From an uncultured Clostridia bacterium (lineage in GTDB: Bacteria > Bacillota > Clostridia > Oscillospirales > Oscillospiraceae), in the NCBI GenBank assembly GCA_947307365.1, contig CAMZIY010000009.1, forward strand, positions 1 through 35,519: a stretch of 35,519 nt of DNA, read 5' to 3'. This document shows, one piece after another, positions 26,575 to 35,519 of this stretch. Each line of letters starts with the position of its first letter. Positions within the stretch are counted from its first letter, which is position 1. The notes beneath the pieces are model-generated. The model did no database searches. It was not told the DNA's origin and saw nothing but the letters and a program-made list of their open reading frames with translations. Position numbers and translations under genes: made by a program.

Positions 26575-27528
26575 TCACCACCGATCCGAGCCCTTTTCCT
26601 CCGGAATGACCAGCTTCAGCGCTTCGATGGCGCACTCGATCATTCCGTCGTCCGGTTCGTACACCGTCAGGCGCTGCAGGGCTTTTCCGGGAGCCGAGAG
26701 GATGGAGGAAAGCCAGTTGTCGTGCCGTCCCACCCAACGGTTCAGCTCATAGCTGAAGGCCACCACCACCGGCAGGAGCAGAAGCCGCAGGACCAGGGCG
26801 ACCAGTTTGTTTTTCCAGCTTACCACGCTGAATACCAGTATGCTGATGATCATGACCACGAAGAGAAAACTGGTGCCGCAGCGGGGATGGGCTCTGGGCT
26901 GGGGACGTACGTTTTCCACCGTAAGCTCCAGCCCCTTCTCATAACAATGAATGGATTTGTGTTCGGCTCCGTGGTACTCGAAGACCCGGTGGATATCCGG
27001 GACCCGGGTCACCAGCCAGAGGTAGAGAAGAAAGATCAGGATGCGCAGCGCACCGTCGATGAGGTTCTTCACAAAGCTGGACCGGATCGGCCCCGTCAGA
27101 AAGGCGGTGAGCAGATAGGGGAGGAGCATGAACAGGCCGACGGCCATGATGACGCCCAGAGCAACGGAGACGCCGATGATGAGCTTTTTTGCCGTTTCTC
27201 CCTGAAAATGCGCGTTGATCCACCGATCCAGCTTGTCCTCCTGGGCGGCCTGTTCCTCCTCCGGAAGCTGTTCGGCGGAGAACATCAGGGCTTTGACTCC
27301 GTGGACCAGAGAATCAAAAAAGGTCACAACGCCGCGGATGAGCGGCAGACCGCAGACCGGGTACCGGTCCTTGATGAGCCGCAGCTCCTCCACCTTTCGG
27401 ATGAGCCCGTCCTGGCCGCGGCATACGATGGCCTCCTTCTTGGGGCCCCGCATGAGGATGCCTTCCATCAAAGCCTGGCCGCCGATGGTCGTACGGAAAT
27501 CGTTTCCCTGTTTCTGTTGATCGGACAT
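26575..27528 (-). CDS. DUF1385 domain-containing membrane protein
   Basis: IGGQALMEGILMRGPKKEAIV, FEYHGAEHKSIHCYEKG, HPRCGTSFLF signatures. Confidence 0.93.
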   Translation of the reverse strand: MSDQQKQGNDFRTTIGGQALMEGILMRGPKKEAIVCRGQDGLIRKVEELRLIKDRYPVCGLPLIRGVVTFFDSLVHGVKALMFSAEQLPEEEQAAQEDKLDRWINAHFQGETAKKLIIGVSVALGVIMAVGLFMLLPYLLTAFLTGPIRSSFVKNLIDGALRILIFLLYLWLVTRVPDIHRVFEYHGAEHKSIHCYEKGLELTVENVRPQPRAHPRCGTSFLFVVMIISILVFSVVSWKNKLVALVLRLLLLPVVVAFSYELNRWVGRHDNWLSSILSAPGKALQRLTVYEPDDGMIECAIEALKLVIPEEKGSDRW

Positions 27529-27556
27529 GGATAAGATCCCTTCTCCAGTGTTGTCG

Positions 27557-29020
27557 TTATTCGGTGGTGGGCAGGAGGATCGTGACCACGGTCCCGGTGC
27601 CCTCGTCGGCATTGGCGATGTCCAGAACGCCGTTGTGCCGACGGATGATCTCGTCGCAGACGGCAAGGCCGATGCCGCTGCCCCTGGCCTTGCTGCTGCC
27701 CTTGTAGAATTTCAGCTTCACACGGGGCAGCTCATCCGGCGGGATACCGGGACCATAATCCCGGATCCGGATGCGGACGCAGTCGCATCCCGTTTCCGGC
27801 GCGTTCTCCACCAGGTCGCTGGTGACCGTGATGCGCTTGCCGCTGCCTCCATGCTTGGCGGCGTTGTCCAGAATGTTCAGGATCACCTGTTTCAGCCGCT
27901 CCGGATCGCCGGGGATCAGGGGGAGCGGATCCTCGGGGGGATCGTAGAAGAGCTGGATCCCTTCCTGCTTCAACAGTTCCCTGTACGTAAAGATCGCTTC
28001 CTCCAGTTCGGCGCCCACATCGAGCATTTCGATGTTCACCGTGAACCGGCCGTCTTCGATGCGGGTGAAGACCAGGAGCTCTTCCACCATGTTTGAGAGC
28101 CGTCTGGCCTCCTTGAGGATGATGTCCAGCCCCTTCCGGCTGTCCGCGCTGAGAGTCTCGTCGTATTCCAGCGTTTCGCCCCATCCGGCGATGGCGGTGA
28201 GGGGGGTGCGCAATTCATGGGAGACGGAGGAAATGAACTCCGCTTTCATTTTTTCCGATTGGCTCAGCTGCATGGACATCTCATTGATGGCGCCGACCAT
28301 GTCCCCGATCTCGTCCTCATACTTGTTTTCGATCTGGGCGCCGAAGCCGCCGTCCGCGATGCGCCGGGTCATTACCGTGACCTTCTGGATCGGGGAGAGG
28401 ATGGAACGGATAAAGAACAGGTTGCTGATCAGCACGACCAGGATCACGCCCAGTCCGATCCCGCAGCCCACAAGGATGCTCAGAAAGACCTGTCGGTCTA
28501 CCAGCCGCAGACTGGTGACGTATCGGATGACGCCCACCACCTGACCCTGACCGTACAGCATGGGGCTGGAGACCGCCAGAATCCGCTCGCCCGTGGCCGG
28601 GCTGCGGCCCTGCCAGGTGCTCAGAGCGCGGGTGCTGATGGCTTCGGCGATATCCGGCGTATTGGGGTGCGAGCCTGCGGAAAGGCCGGAGGTGGAGACC
28701 AGGATGCGCCCGGTGGAATTGACGAACTGAAGCTCCATTCGATCCCGGCCGTCAAAGATCTCCGTATACTTATAGGCGCTCTGGTAGTATTCCACGTAGG
28801 TGCGGGTGACATAATTGGCGAAGAAGTCCGAGGAAGTCTTGGCCTTGGACTCCAGCGTGGAGCGGATGCCGCTGTAGTAGTAGCTGCTGATGGCAAAGGA
28901 ATAGGCGGCCAGCCCCAAAAGCAAGGCCAGCACTACCAGAAGCATGCTGTTGAGCATCCATTTGGCCCGGATGCCCCGGAGATTCAGGCCGCTCCGGCCG
29001 CGCTCCTTCAGATCCCCCAT
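27557..29020 (-). CDS. Sensor histidine kinase (two TM, extracytoplasmic domain, HAMP, HisKA, HATPase)
   Basis: SSVSHELRTPLTAIAGW, NILDNAAKHGG, DYGPGIP, GSGIGLAVCDEIIRRH. Confidence 0.96.
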   Translation of the reverse strand: MGDLKERGRSGLNLRGIRAKWMLNSMLLVVLALLLGLAAYSFAISSYYYSGIRSTLESKAKTSSDFFANYVTRTYVEYYQSAYKYTEIFDGRDRMELQFVNSTGRILVSTSGLSAGSHPNTPDIAEAISTRALSTWQGRSPATGERILAVSSPMLYGQGQVVGVIRYVTSLRLVDRQVFLSILVGCGIGLGVILVVLISNLFFIRSILSPIQKVTVMTRRIADGGFGAQIENKYEDEIGDMVGAINEMSMQLSQSEKMKAEFISSVSHELRTPLTAIAGWGETLEYDETLSADSRKGLDIILKEARRLSNMVEELLVFTRIEDGRFTVNIEMLDVGAELEEAIFTYRELLKQEGIQLFYDPPEDPLPLIPGDPERLKQVILNILDNAAKHGGSGKRITVTSDLVENAPETGCDCVRIRIRDYGPGIPPDELPRVKLKFYKGSSKARGSGIGLAVCDEIIRRHNGVLDIANADEGTGTVVTILLPTTE

Positions 29021-29697
29021 TTGTAACCGTATCCCCAGACGGTGGTGATGCAGGTGGGGTTCTGAGGATCATCCTCCACCTTCAGCCGCAGCCGCCGGAT
29101 GTTCACATCCACGATCTTCAGCTCGCCGTTGTAATCCTTCCCCCAGACGGAGGAAAGGATCTCCTCCCGGGAAAGCGCCTTTCCGGGATTATCCATGAAA
29201 AGCTTGACGATGGCGTATTCCACCTGGGTCAGCCGGATCCGGACCCCGTTCTTTTCCAATGTCCGGTTTCGGGTGCTCAGACGGAAGGCGCCCCGGACGA
29301 TCTCCGTCGGGTCTTCGTTATCCCCGCCGCCCACCCGGCGGTACAGGGCATCCACCCGGGCGGTCAGCTCGGCGATGGAGGCCAGAGGCTTGGTAACGTA
29401 GTCGTCCGCGCCGGTCATCAGACCGGTGACCTTGTCCATCTCCTGGGAGCGGGCCGTAAGCATGATGATGCCCATTTTGCTGCCGGAGGCACGGATCTTG
29501 CGGCAGACCTCGAAACCATCCGTATCGGGCAGCATGATATCCAGAAGAGCCAGATTGATATCCGGGTGCAGCTGCAGCTGGCGGAAGGCTTCCTCTCCGG
29601 TTTCCGCTTCGATGGGCTCATAGCCGGAGCGCCGTAGATTGATGACCAGGAAGCTGCGGATGCTGGATTCGTCTTCGAGAACCAAAATCTTCTTCAT
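29008..29697 (-). CDS. OmpR/PhoB family response regulator
   Basis: MKKILVLEDESSIRSFL, LLDIMLPDTDG, winged-helix C-terminus VDVNIRRLRLKVEDDP; overlaps the HK gene. Confidence 0.96.
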   Translation of the reverse strand: MKKILVLEDESSIRSFLVINLRRSGYEPIEAETGEEAFRQLQLHPDINLALLDIMLPDTDGFEVCRKIRASGSKMGIIMLTARSQEMDKVTGLMTGADDYVTKPLASIAELTARVDALYRRVGGGDNEDPTEIVRGAFRLSTRNRTLEKNGVRIRLTQVEYAIVKLFMDNPGKALSREEILSSVWGKDYNGELKIVDVNIRRLRLKVEDDPQNPTCITTVWGYGYKWGI

Positions 29698-29711
29698 GAT
29701 CCCACTTCCTT

Positions 29712-31043
29712 TCAGGTGGAGCCGCTGATCCACTCGGAGTAAATCAAACCGAAGCTGCGCCGGATCTGGGTTTCGTCCGGAGCGAGAGACCAGTCGTCTT
29801 TTGTGAGAAGCAGCTGGGCTGCATAGGTGATCTCCGCACCGGAATAGAGGATGAGACGCCCTTGTCGGGAAGCCAGTTCCTCACGGCTGGCGCCGGAGAT
29901 GGTATAGATGATCAGAAAATCCGTTACCATTTTATCCGCGCCGTTCCACCGGGAAAAGACCACCGCCCGTTCACCGGAATCCGTATCCTCCCGGCGGATG
30001 CTGATGCGGTCTCCCCAATACTCGGACAAAGTCAGATACCAGCTGTCGGAGAAGTTGTGGTAGGTGCTGAGCTGGAGGCGGCGTATACCGCGGCTGTTGA
30101 AGGCGTACCAGTCCAGCACCCGGTATACCGTTTCTCCCTGGGCGGGCAGGGCGCGGGGGATGGGGATCTCGGGCACGCCGTCCCCGTTCATATCCCGGAG
30201 TCCCACGGAAGAACTGCGGAAGGTCCCTTCGCTGATCTCCCCGCTCCCAAGGGTGACATTCCGCAGGGTTTCCCCTTCATAGAGCAGGATATCCGTCACC
30301 AGGCCCCCGGAAACGCTGCCTTCCACAAACAGAGCGGGTTTCCGGTCAAGCAGGGCGCCGCAGGTCAGCCGGCTGATGCTCTCCATCCCCGTGGAGATGC
30401 GGGAGGAGGCGCTCACCGTTTCCCCGTCCCGGCTGACGCCGATCAGTTCGGCGGTCCCGTTCTTATCCCCATCTCCCAGACGGACCAGCAGCAGCTCGCT
30501 GTGGCCGTCTTCGTTCAGGTCTCCGACGGTGTATTGGGTATAACCCGCGTTGGCGATGGGGGAGACCTGGAAAGCCTTGAGGGAGTATACGGTAAGCATC
30601 TTCAGCTCGGCATCCATGCCCCAGCCGACTACCAGTTCGGTCCAGCCGTCCCCGTCCATGTCCGTATACGTGACGCTCTCAATGCTGGCGCCGTCGCCTT
30701 CCACCACGGCGGCGGTCTCATATCGGCTGCCGCTGCGGATGAAAATACAGATCTTCAGAGGTCTTTCTCCGGATGTACGGAAGAAGGCAAGCGCTTCTTC
30801 GGCTCCGTCCCCGTTTACATCGTAGAATTGAACGGACTGGCGGTAGCTGCCGGAGACGGGGGCGGAAAAGGAGGCGCCTTCCGCCTGCAGATCGTCCAGC
30901 GCATGCTGGAGCTCCAGATACTCCTGGGGAAGCTTGGGAAGGGCCATAAACTCTTCCATGTCTCTTCCGGGACTGCAGGCGCTGAGAAGCAGCAGGAACA
31001 GCAGCATACAGCCGAGAAGCAAACATTTTGCCAGCTGTTTCAA
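29712..31043 (-). CDS. VCBS/FG-GAP-repeat lipoprotein
   Basis: Lipobox LLLLSACSPG; four DxNxDG-type Ca-loop motifs: DVNGDGAEE, DMDGDGWTE, DLNEDGHSE, DMNGDGVPE. Confidence 0.88.
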   Translation of the reverse strand: MKQLAKCLLLGCMLLFLLLLSACSPGRDMEEFMALPKLPQEYLELQHALDDLQAEGASFSAPVSGSYRQSVQFYDVNGDGAEEALAFFRTSGERPLKICIFIRSGSRYETAAVVEGDGASIESVTYTDMDGDGWTELVVGWGMDAELKMLTVYSLKAFQVSPIANAGYTQYTVGDLNEDGHSELLLVRLGDGDKNGTAELIGVSRDGETVSASSRISTGMESISRLTCGALLDRKPALFVEGSVSGGLVTDILLYEGETLRNVTLGSGEISEGTFRSSSVGLRDMNGDGVPEIPIPRALPAQGETVYRVLDWYAFNSRGIRRLQLSTYHNFSDSWYLTLSEYWGDRISIRREDTDSGERAVVFSRWNGADKMVTDFLIIYTISGASREELASRQGRLILYSGAEITYAAQLLLTKDDWSLAPDETQIRRSFGLIYSEWISGST

Positions 31044-31157
31044 CCTTTTCCGCCTCCCCGAACGAGATGAAAAATATGCGGCGCCGCCGCCGGATTTCCT
31101 GCTTCGATATTATATCACAAGCCGGGACCGATGGATAGTCAAAATACGGGAAACCGC

Positions 31158-32411
31158 TTACGTTTCCTGCAGAGTGCCGGTCAGCCAGCGGCGAAGCAGA
31201 TCAAAGGCGTGGGATGCCGCCACCACGCGGCCCCGCTCCCGATCTGCCCCCATCTGTATGGGACGGCAGACCAGACGGTCCGGTCCGGCAAAGCCCACGA
31301 AGCCCGTGCCCACTGGGGTGTTTCGCTCGTCCGTACCGGGTCCGCATATACCGGTGACACTCACCGCCAGATCCGCGCCGGTACGTTCCCGTACCCCCGC
31401 CGCCATGGCAAGCGCGGTTTCCCGGCTGACCGCGCCGAACCGCTCCAGCACGTCTGAGGGTACGCCCAGGATGCGCTCCTTTACGGTGTTGGTGTAGGAT
31501 ACCACGCCCCCCAGAAAAACGGCGGAGGCGCCGGGGAGATCGGTGATCCGCTTGGCGATGAGACCGCCGGTACAGCTCTCCGCCGCGGCGAAGGTGAGCC
31601 CGCGTTCCGTCAGCAGCCTGAGACAGACGGCTTCCAGAGAAGGCTCGTCCACGGCATAGACCAGATCCCCCAATGCTTCGCATACCTCCCGGACCACCGG
31701 AGCGGCCAGGGATTCCACCTCCCCCTCATCCGCAGCCTTGGCGCTGACGCGCAGGCGCATCTCTCCGGTGCCGGCATAGGGGGCCAGCGTAGGATTGCTG
31801 AGGGCCTCCATCCGATCATGGAGCATGGCTTCCACGGAGCTTTCCCCCATGCCGAAGACCCGGATATCGTGGGAGAGGAGCACCCCTTCGCTGAACTGCT
31901 TCAGCCAGGGGATCAGCCCGGTCTCCACCATCTTTCGCAGTTCCCTGGGGGGACCGGGAAGCATCGCCGCCTGCATTCCCAGGGCGGTGAAGCCGCAGCC
32001 GGGGGCCGTGCCGTTGTAATTGAAAAACGGGGTGCATCCCTCCGGCAGCCAGGCCTGGCGGAGATTGTTCTCCGTCATCTCTCTGCCGATGGAGGTGAAA
32101 AACGCCCTGATCTTCTCTGCTTCCTCCGGGTGGAACACCAGCGGGAGACCGAAACAGGAGGCCAGGGTCTCTTTGGTCAGGTCGTCGTAGGTGGGGCCGA
32201 GACCGCCGGTGGTGATCAGGATATCCGCACGGCTTTTGGCGATCTCCACCGCCTCCCGCAGACGATCGGGATTGTCCCCGACAACGCTGTGCCAGCATAC
32301 GTCGATACCGAGGGAGGCCAGAGCACGGGACACCTCCGCGGCATCGGAATTCACGATATCGCCCAGGAGGATCTCCGTCCCCACGGCGAGGATTTCCGCT
32401 TTATGGCTCAT
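31158..32411 (-). CDS. cinA: CinA family protein (competence/damage-inducible, nicotinamide-nucleotide amidohydrolase)
   Basis: AEILAVGTEILLGDIVNSDA, ITTGGLGPTYDDLTKE, AAESCTGGLIAKRITDLPGASAVFLGGVVSYTN. Confidence 0.97.
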   Translation of the reverse strand: MSHKAEILAVGTEILLGDIVNSDAAEVSRALASLGIDVCWHSVVGDNPDRLREAVEIAKSRADILITTGGLGPTYDDLTKETLASCFGLPLVFHPEEAEKIRAFFTSIGREMTENNLRQAWLPEGCTPFFNYNGTAPGCGFTALGMQAAMLPGPPRELRKMVETGLIPWLKQFSEGVLLSHDIRVFGMGESSVEAMLHDRMEALSNPTLAPYAGTGEMRLRVSAKAADEGEVESLAAPVVREVCEALGDLVYAVDEPSLEAVCLRLLTERGLTFAAAESCTGGLIAKRITDLPGASAVFLGGVVSYTNTVKERILGVPSDVLERFGAVSRETALAMAAGVRERTGADLAVSVTGICGPGTDERNTPVGTGFVGFAGPDRLVCRPIQMGADRERGRVVAASHAFDLLRRWLTGTLQET

Positions 32412-33577
32412 TGGATGGGTATCCTTTCCGTATTCTCCAGCGCTTCCCTGCAAAGAGCTTCCACGTCCAGTACGGCTTCCGCCTCTTCCACCTCTTCCGG
32501 CTTCGGCTTGGTCCGGGGATGCCGGGGCGTGAATACGGTACAGCAGTCCTCATAGGGAAGAATGGAGGTTTCAAATGTGTCCAGCTGTCGGGCGATGCCG
32601 ATGATCTGTTCCTTATCAAAGCCGATGAGCGGACGGAGTACCGGCAGCTCCAGCGGCGCCTCCGTGCAGCGGATCGCCTCCATGGTCTGGCTGGCGACCT
32701 GTCCCAGGTTTTCCCCGGTGACCAGCGCGCCGCAGCCGTTGGCCATGGCTATGGACTGGGCCAGCCGCATCATGAAGCGGCGCATGATGAGCGTGAAGAA
32801 CTCCTCCGGACACTTATCCCGGATCTCCTCCTGGATATGGGTAAAGGGGATCACCTCCAGAGTGAGTCTGCCGCACCAGGGCAGCAGTTTTTTGGCCAGC
32901 TTGAGGACCTTGTCCTTGGCCAGCTCGGAGGTGTAGGGAAAGGAGAAGAAGTGTACCGGGATGATCTGTACCCCCCGGCGGGCGATCATGTAGGTGGAAA
33001 CGGGACTGTCGATGCCGCCGGAGAGGAGGCTGACCGCCCGGCCGCAGGTGCCCACCGGCAGTCCCCCCGCGCCGGATACGCCGCCGGCGTGAACATAGGC
33101 GGCGGTTTCCCGCACTTCCACATGGACCACCAGATCCGGTTCATGCATATCCGCCGGCAGATCGGGAAAGGCTTCTCCGATGCCCCCGCCCACGTATTGG
33201 CTGAGCTGGATCGAGGTCATGGGAAAACGCTTGTCGCTGCGTTTGGATTCCACCTTGAAGCTTTTCGCCTTGCGGAGCTCCGGCTCCAGATAGCGCAGAG
33301 CGGTGTTCAGGATCGCATCCTTATCCTTTTCGCAGGCGGCGGCGCGGCACAGAGAGATGATCCCGAAGACCTGCCTGCACCGGCGGAAAGCTTCATCCAG
33401 ATCGATGTCGTCATCCAGAGGTTCCACGTAGACCGTCGATTGGACGGAGGTGATCTGGAAGCGGCCCAGGCTTTTCAGACGCCGGGCAACGTTGGACCGG
33501 AGCCGGTCCTCGAAAAAATGCCGGTTCTGGCCTTTCAGCACCAGCTCACCCGGCTTGAGCAGCAGAATATCATTCAT
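32408..33577 (-). CDS. thiI: tRNA 4-thiouridine synthase
   Basis: LLKPGELVLKGQNRHFFEDRL, THUMP domain, PP-loop SLLSGGIDSPVSTYMIARRG. Confidence 0.97.
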   Translation of the reverse strand: MNDILLLKPGELVLKGQNRHFFEDRLRSNVARRLKSLGRFQITSVQSTVYVEPLDDDIDLDEAFRRCRQVFGIISLCRAAACEKDKDAILNTALRYLEPELRKAKSFKVESKRSDKRFPMTSIQLSQYVGGGIGEAFPDLPADMHEPDLVVHVEVRETAAYVHAGGVSGAGGLPVGTCGRAVSLLSGGIDSPVSTYMIARRGVQIIPVHFFSFPYTSELAKDKVLKLAKKLLPWCGRLTLEVIPFTHIQEEIRDKCPEEFFTLIMRRFMMRLAQSIAMANGCGALVTGENLGQVASQTMEAIRCTEAPLELPVLRPLIGFDKEQIIGIARQLDTFETSILPYEDCCTVFTPRHPRTKPKPEEVEEAEAVLDVEALCREALENTERIPIQ

Positions 33578-33697
33578 CGCATTTCCTCAAATTAATACTG
33601 ATCAGTTTCATCCTGTATTGTATCTGTTCGGTCATGTCCCTGTCAATCGCAACATAGGATTAAATGCGCCGCAAGGCGCGGGAAGGAGCCATTAGGG

Positions 33698-34909
33698 ATG
33701 AAGAAGAAACTGCGCAGCGCATTGGCGCTGATCCTGGCGCTGACCATGCTGGCGCTGCCGGCAGGAGCGGAGGACGGGGAGGAAGAAGACTTCGATCCGG
33801 ATGAATGGGCCGCCGCAGAGACCCTGTCTTCTCTGGATGACGTTTCTGCCTCCGTGGGAGCGGCGGTGCTCATGGAGCGGGATACCCGGACCTGCCTCTA
33901 TGAGAGCGAAGCCCGCAGGCATCTGCCCATTGCCAGCGTGACCAAGGTGATGACCCTGCTCCTGGTGACGGAATCGGTGGACAGGGGAGATCTCCGGCTG
34001 GATCAGAAGGTGACCTGCTCAGCCTACGCAGCCTCCATGGGCGGGAGTCAGATCTTCCTGGAAGAGGGAGAGACCATGACGGCGGAAGAACTGATCAAGG
34101 CTGTGGCCGTCAGTTCCGCCAACGATGGGGCTGTGGCCCTGGCGGAAGCTGCGGAAGGCAGCGAAGGGGCTTTTGTGGAGCGAATGAATCAGCGGGCGAG
34201 GGAACTGGGCATGAAGGATACGGTATATGCCAACTGTACCGGGCTTCCCTGTGAGGAGGAGCATTACAGCTGTGCCTGGGATATCGCAGTCCTGTCCTGC
34301 CAGCTTCTGAGCTGCGAATGGATCCGGAACTATACCACCATCTGGACGGATACGGTACGGGATGGGAATTTCGGCCTGAGCAATACCAACAAGCTCATTC
34401 GCTTTTACCCGGGGGCTACAGGGCTGAAAACCGGCTTTACCCAGGAAGCCATGTATTGTCTCAGCGCCTCGGCCATGCGGGACGGGACGGAGTATGTGGC
34501 GGTGATCCTCCATGCGCCCAGTTCGGATATCCGGTTTGAAAGCGCAAAGCTCCTGCTGAATCACGCTTTTGCCAATTATCGGGTCGTTGAGCTCCTGCCG
34601 GATACGGCACTGCCGCCTGTGGCGGTGCACATGGGGGCTTCCAACTGGGTACAGCCGGCAGTGTCCGGCCAGACGAAGCTTTTGCTGGAGAAAAGGCAGA
34701 TCCCCGGGCTGCAGAAGGAACTCGTCCTTGCGGAGGAAACGGAGGCGCCGGTGGAAGAGGGACAGACGCTGGGTTATCTCAGGCTCCTGGACGCAGAGGG
34801 AAGAGAACTGGCCCGCGCGGAACTGACGGCGGGGGCGACGATCCTCCGGGCTTCCTGGGGCTCTGTGCTGATGCGGATCCTGCGGTTCCTCTTCCTTGGC
34901 GGCGAATGA
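33698..34909 (+). CDS. D-alanyl-D-alanine carboxypeptidase (DacF-like)
   Basis: Signal peptide; SxxK in LPIASVTKVMTLLL; SSANDGAVALAE; KTGFT motif; C-terminal TM. Confidence 0.95.
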   Translation: MKKKLRSALALILALTMLALPAGAEDGEEEDFDPDEWAAAETLSSLDDVSASVGAAVLMERDTRTCLYESEARRHLPIASVTKVMTLLLVTESVDRGDLRLDQKVTCSAYAASMGGSQIFLEEGETMTAEELIKAVAVSSANDGAVALAEAAEGSEGAFVERMNQRARELGMKDTVYANCTGLPCEEEHYSCAWDIAVLSCQLLSCEWIRNYTTIWTDTVRDGNFGLSNTNKLIRFYPGATGLKTGFTQEAMYCLSASAMRDGTEYVAVILHAPSSDIRFESAKLLLNHAFANYRVVELLPDTALPPVAVHMGASNWVQPAVSGQTKLLLEKRQIPGLQKELVLAEETEAPVEEGQTLGYLRLLDAEGRELARAELTAGATILRASWGSVLMRILRFLFLGGE

Positions 34910-35010
34910 AGCAAAACCCTGCCAAACTCCTGAAAATTCCGATTGAAGAACGGCGGCGGAAATGTTATACTGCTGTCATAGGAATCAAATACATGCAAAG
35001 GAGACGGGTT

Positions 35011-35421
35011 ATGATCAAAGTAATCATGGGCGTCAAGGGCTCCGGCAAGACCAAGCTTCTCATCGATCTGGTACAGAAGGCATTGGATGGGGAGCAGGGG
35101 GACGTGGTAGTCATCGAGAAGGATCGCTCTCTCACCTATGACATTCCCCACCAGGCCAGACTGATTGTGGCATCGGATTATGATTTCGGCAGTACCGAGT
35201 ACATGAAAGGATTTCTCAGCGCGCTTCATGCCTGCAATTACGATATCTGCCATGTTTTTATAGATAACCTGTATAAAATGTTCGAAGACCGATCCGTTGA
35301 ATCCGCGGAAGCATTCTTGAATTGGCTGGAAGGATTCAGCACGAAACACGGCGTCGCCTTTACCCTCACCCTCTCCGCACCGGTGGAATCCGCTACTGAC
35401 GGGATCAAAAAGTTTTTCTGA
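35011..35421 (+). CDS. Small P-loop ATP-binding protein, unknown function
   Basis: MIKVIMGVKGSGKTKLLIDLV Walker A; 136 aa; SD aaaggaga. Confidence 0.82.
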   Translation: MIKVIMGVKGSGKTKLLIDLVQKALDGEQGDVVVIEKDRSLTYDIPHQARLIVASDYDFGSTEYMKGFLSALHACNYDICHVFIDNLYKMFEDRSVESAEAFLNWLEGFSTKHGVAFTLTLSAPVESATDGIKKFF

Positions 35422-35449
35422 GAATGATCCATATCTGGCATCCCTGATC

Positions 35450-35481
35450 CGGGGCCTGCACAGTATCCTGTGCAGGCCCCG
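35450..35481. terminator. Intrinsic terminator
   Basis: cggggcctgcacag-tatc-ctgtgcaggccccg followed by acttttgt. Confidence 0.85.
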
Positions 35482-35519
35482 ACTTTTGTCGGATCCTGTC
35501 GAACGGTTTTCCTTGTGCA

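Noticed and set aside
33660-33690. Short hairpin tgcgccgcaaggcgcg upstream of dacF
   Set aside because: Too short and near the RBS; could be chance in GC-rich DNA.
1-35519. Defence islands, prophage, transposons or CRISPR arrays
   Set aside because: No transposase, integrase, direct-repeat array, restriction-modification or toxin-antitoxin genes recognised anywhere in the window.

Overview
Window of about 35.5 kb, GC-rich, gene-dense and bacterial. Gene content and order suggest a Clostridia/Oscillospirales-like Firmicute (inference only). It is mostly chromosomal housekeeping and metabolic DNA. I saw no CRISPR array, transposase, phage module, rRNA or tRNA. From left to right: (1) a minus-strand polar amino-acid ABC transporter (ATPase, permease, SBP) whose promoter has an ARG-box-like operator filling the -35/-10 spacer; (2) an SDR oxidoreductase divergent from an orphan, divergent molybdopterin hydroxylase large subunit, then a MATE transporter and a GNAT enzyme; (3) a coupled cobalamin late-step operon cobT-cobU-cobS-(second CobU-like)-histidine phosphatase-gluQ, with an apparent 1-nt frame disruption at the cobS start; (4) an MBL hydrolase, pyrR, a small membrane protein and a convergent URO-D/MtaA-like methyltransferase; (5) mtnA - purine nucleoside phosphorylase - TrmH-like - GNAT - alpha/beta hydrolase; (6) a T-box leader with a likely Ala (GCC) specifier upstream of an AlaA-like aminotransferase; (7) a long minus-strand run thiI-cinA / VCBS lipoprotein-RR-HK-DUF1385-prmC-recA-recX-rimO-pgsA-hypothetical; (8) a DacF-like carboxypeptidase and a small P-loop protein. 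The strongest leads are the ArgR-type operator, the Ala T-box on an aminotransferase, the two unequal CobU paralogs, the divergent Mo-hydroxylase, the cobS frame break, the mtnA-PNP pairing and the lipoprotein/two-component cluster. No clearly unprecedented system is evident.
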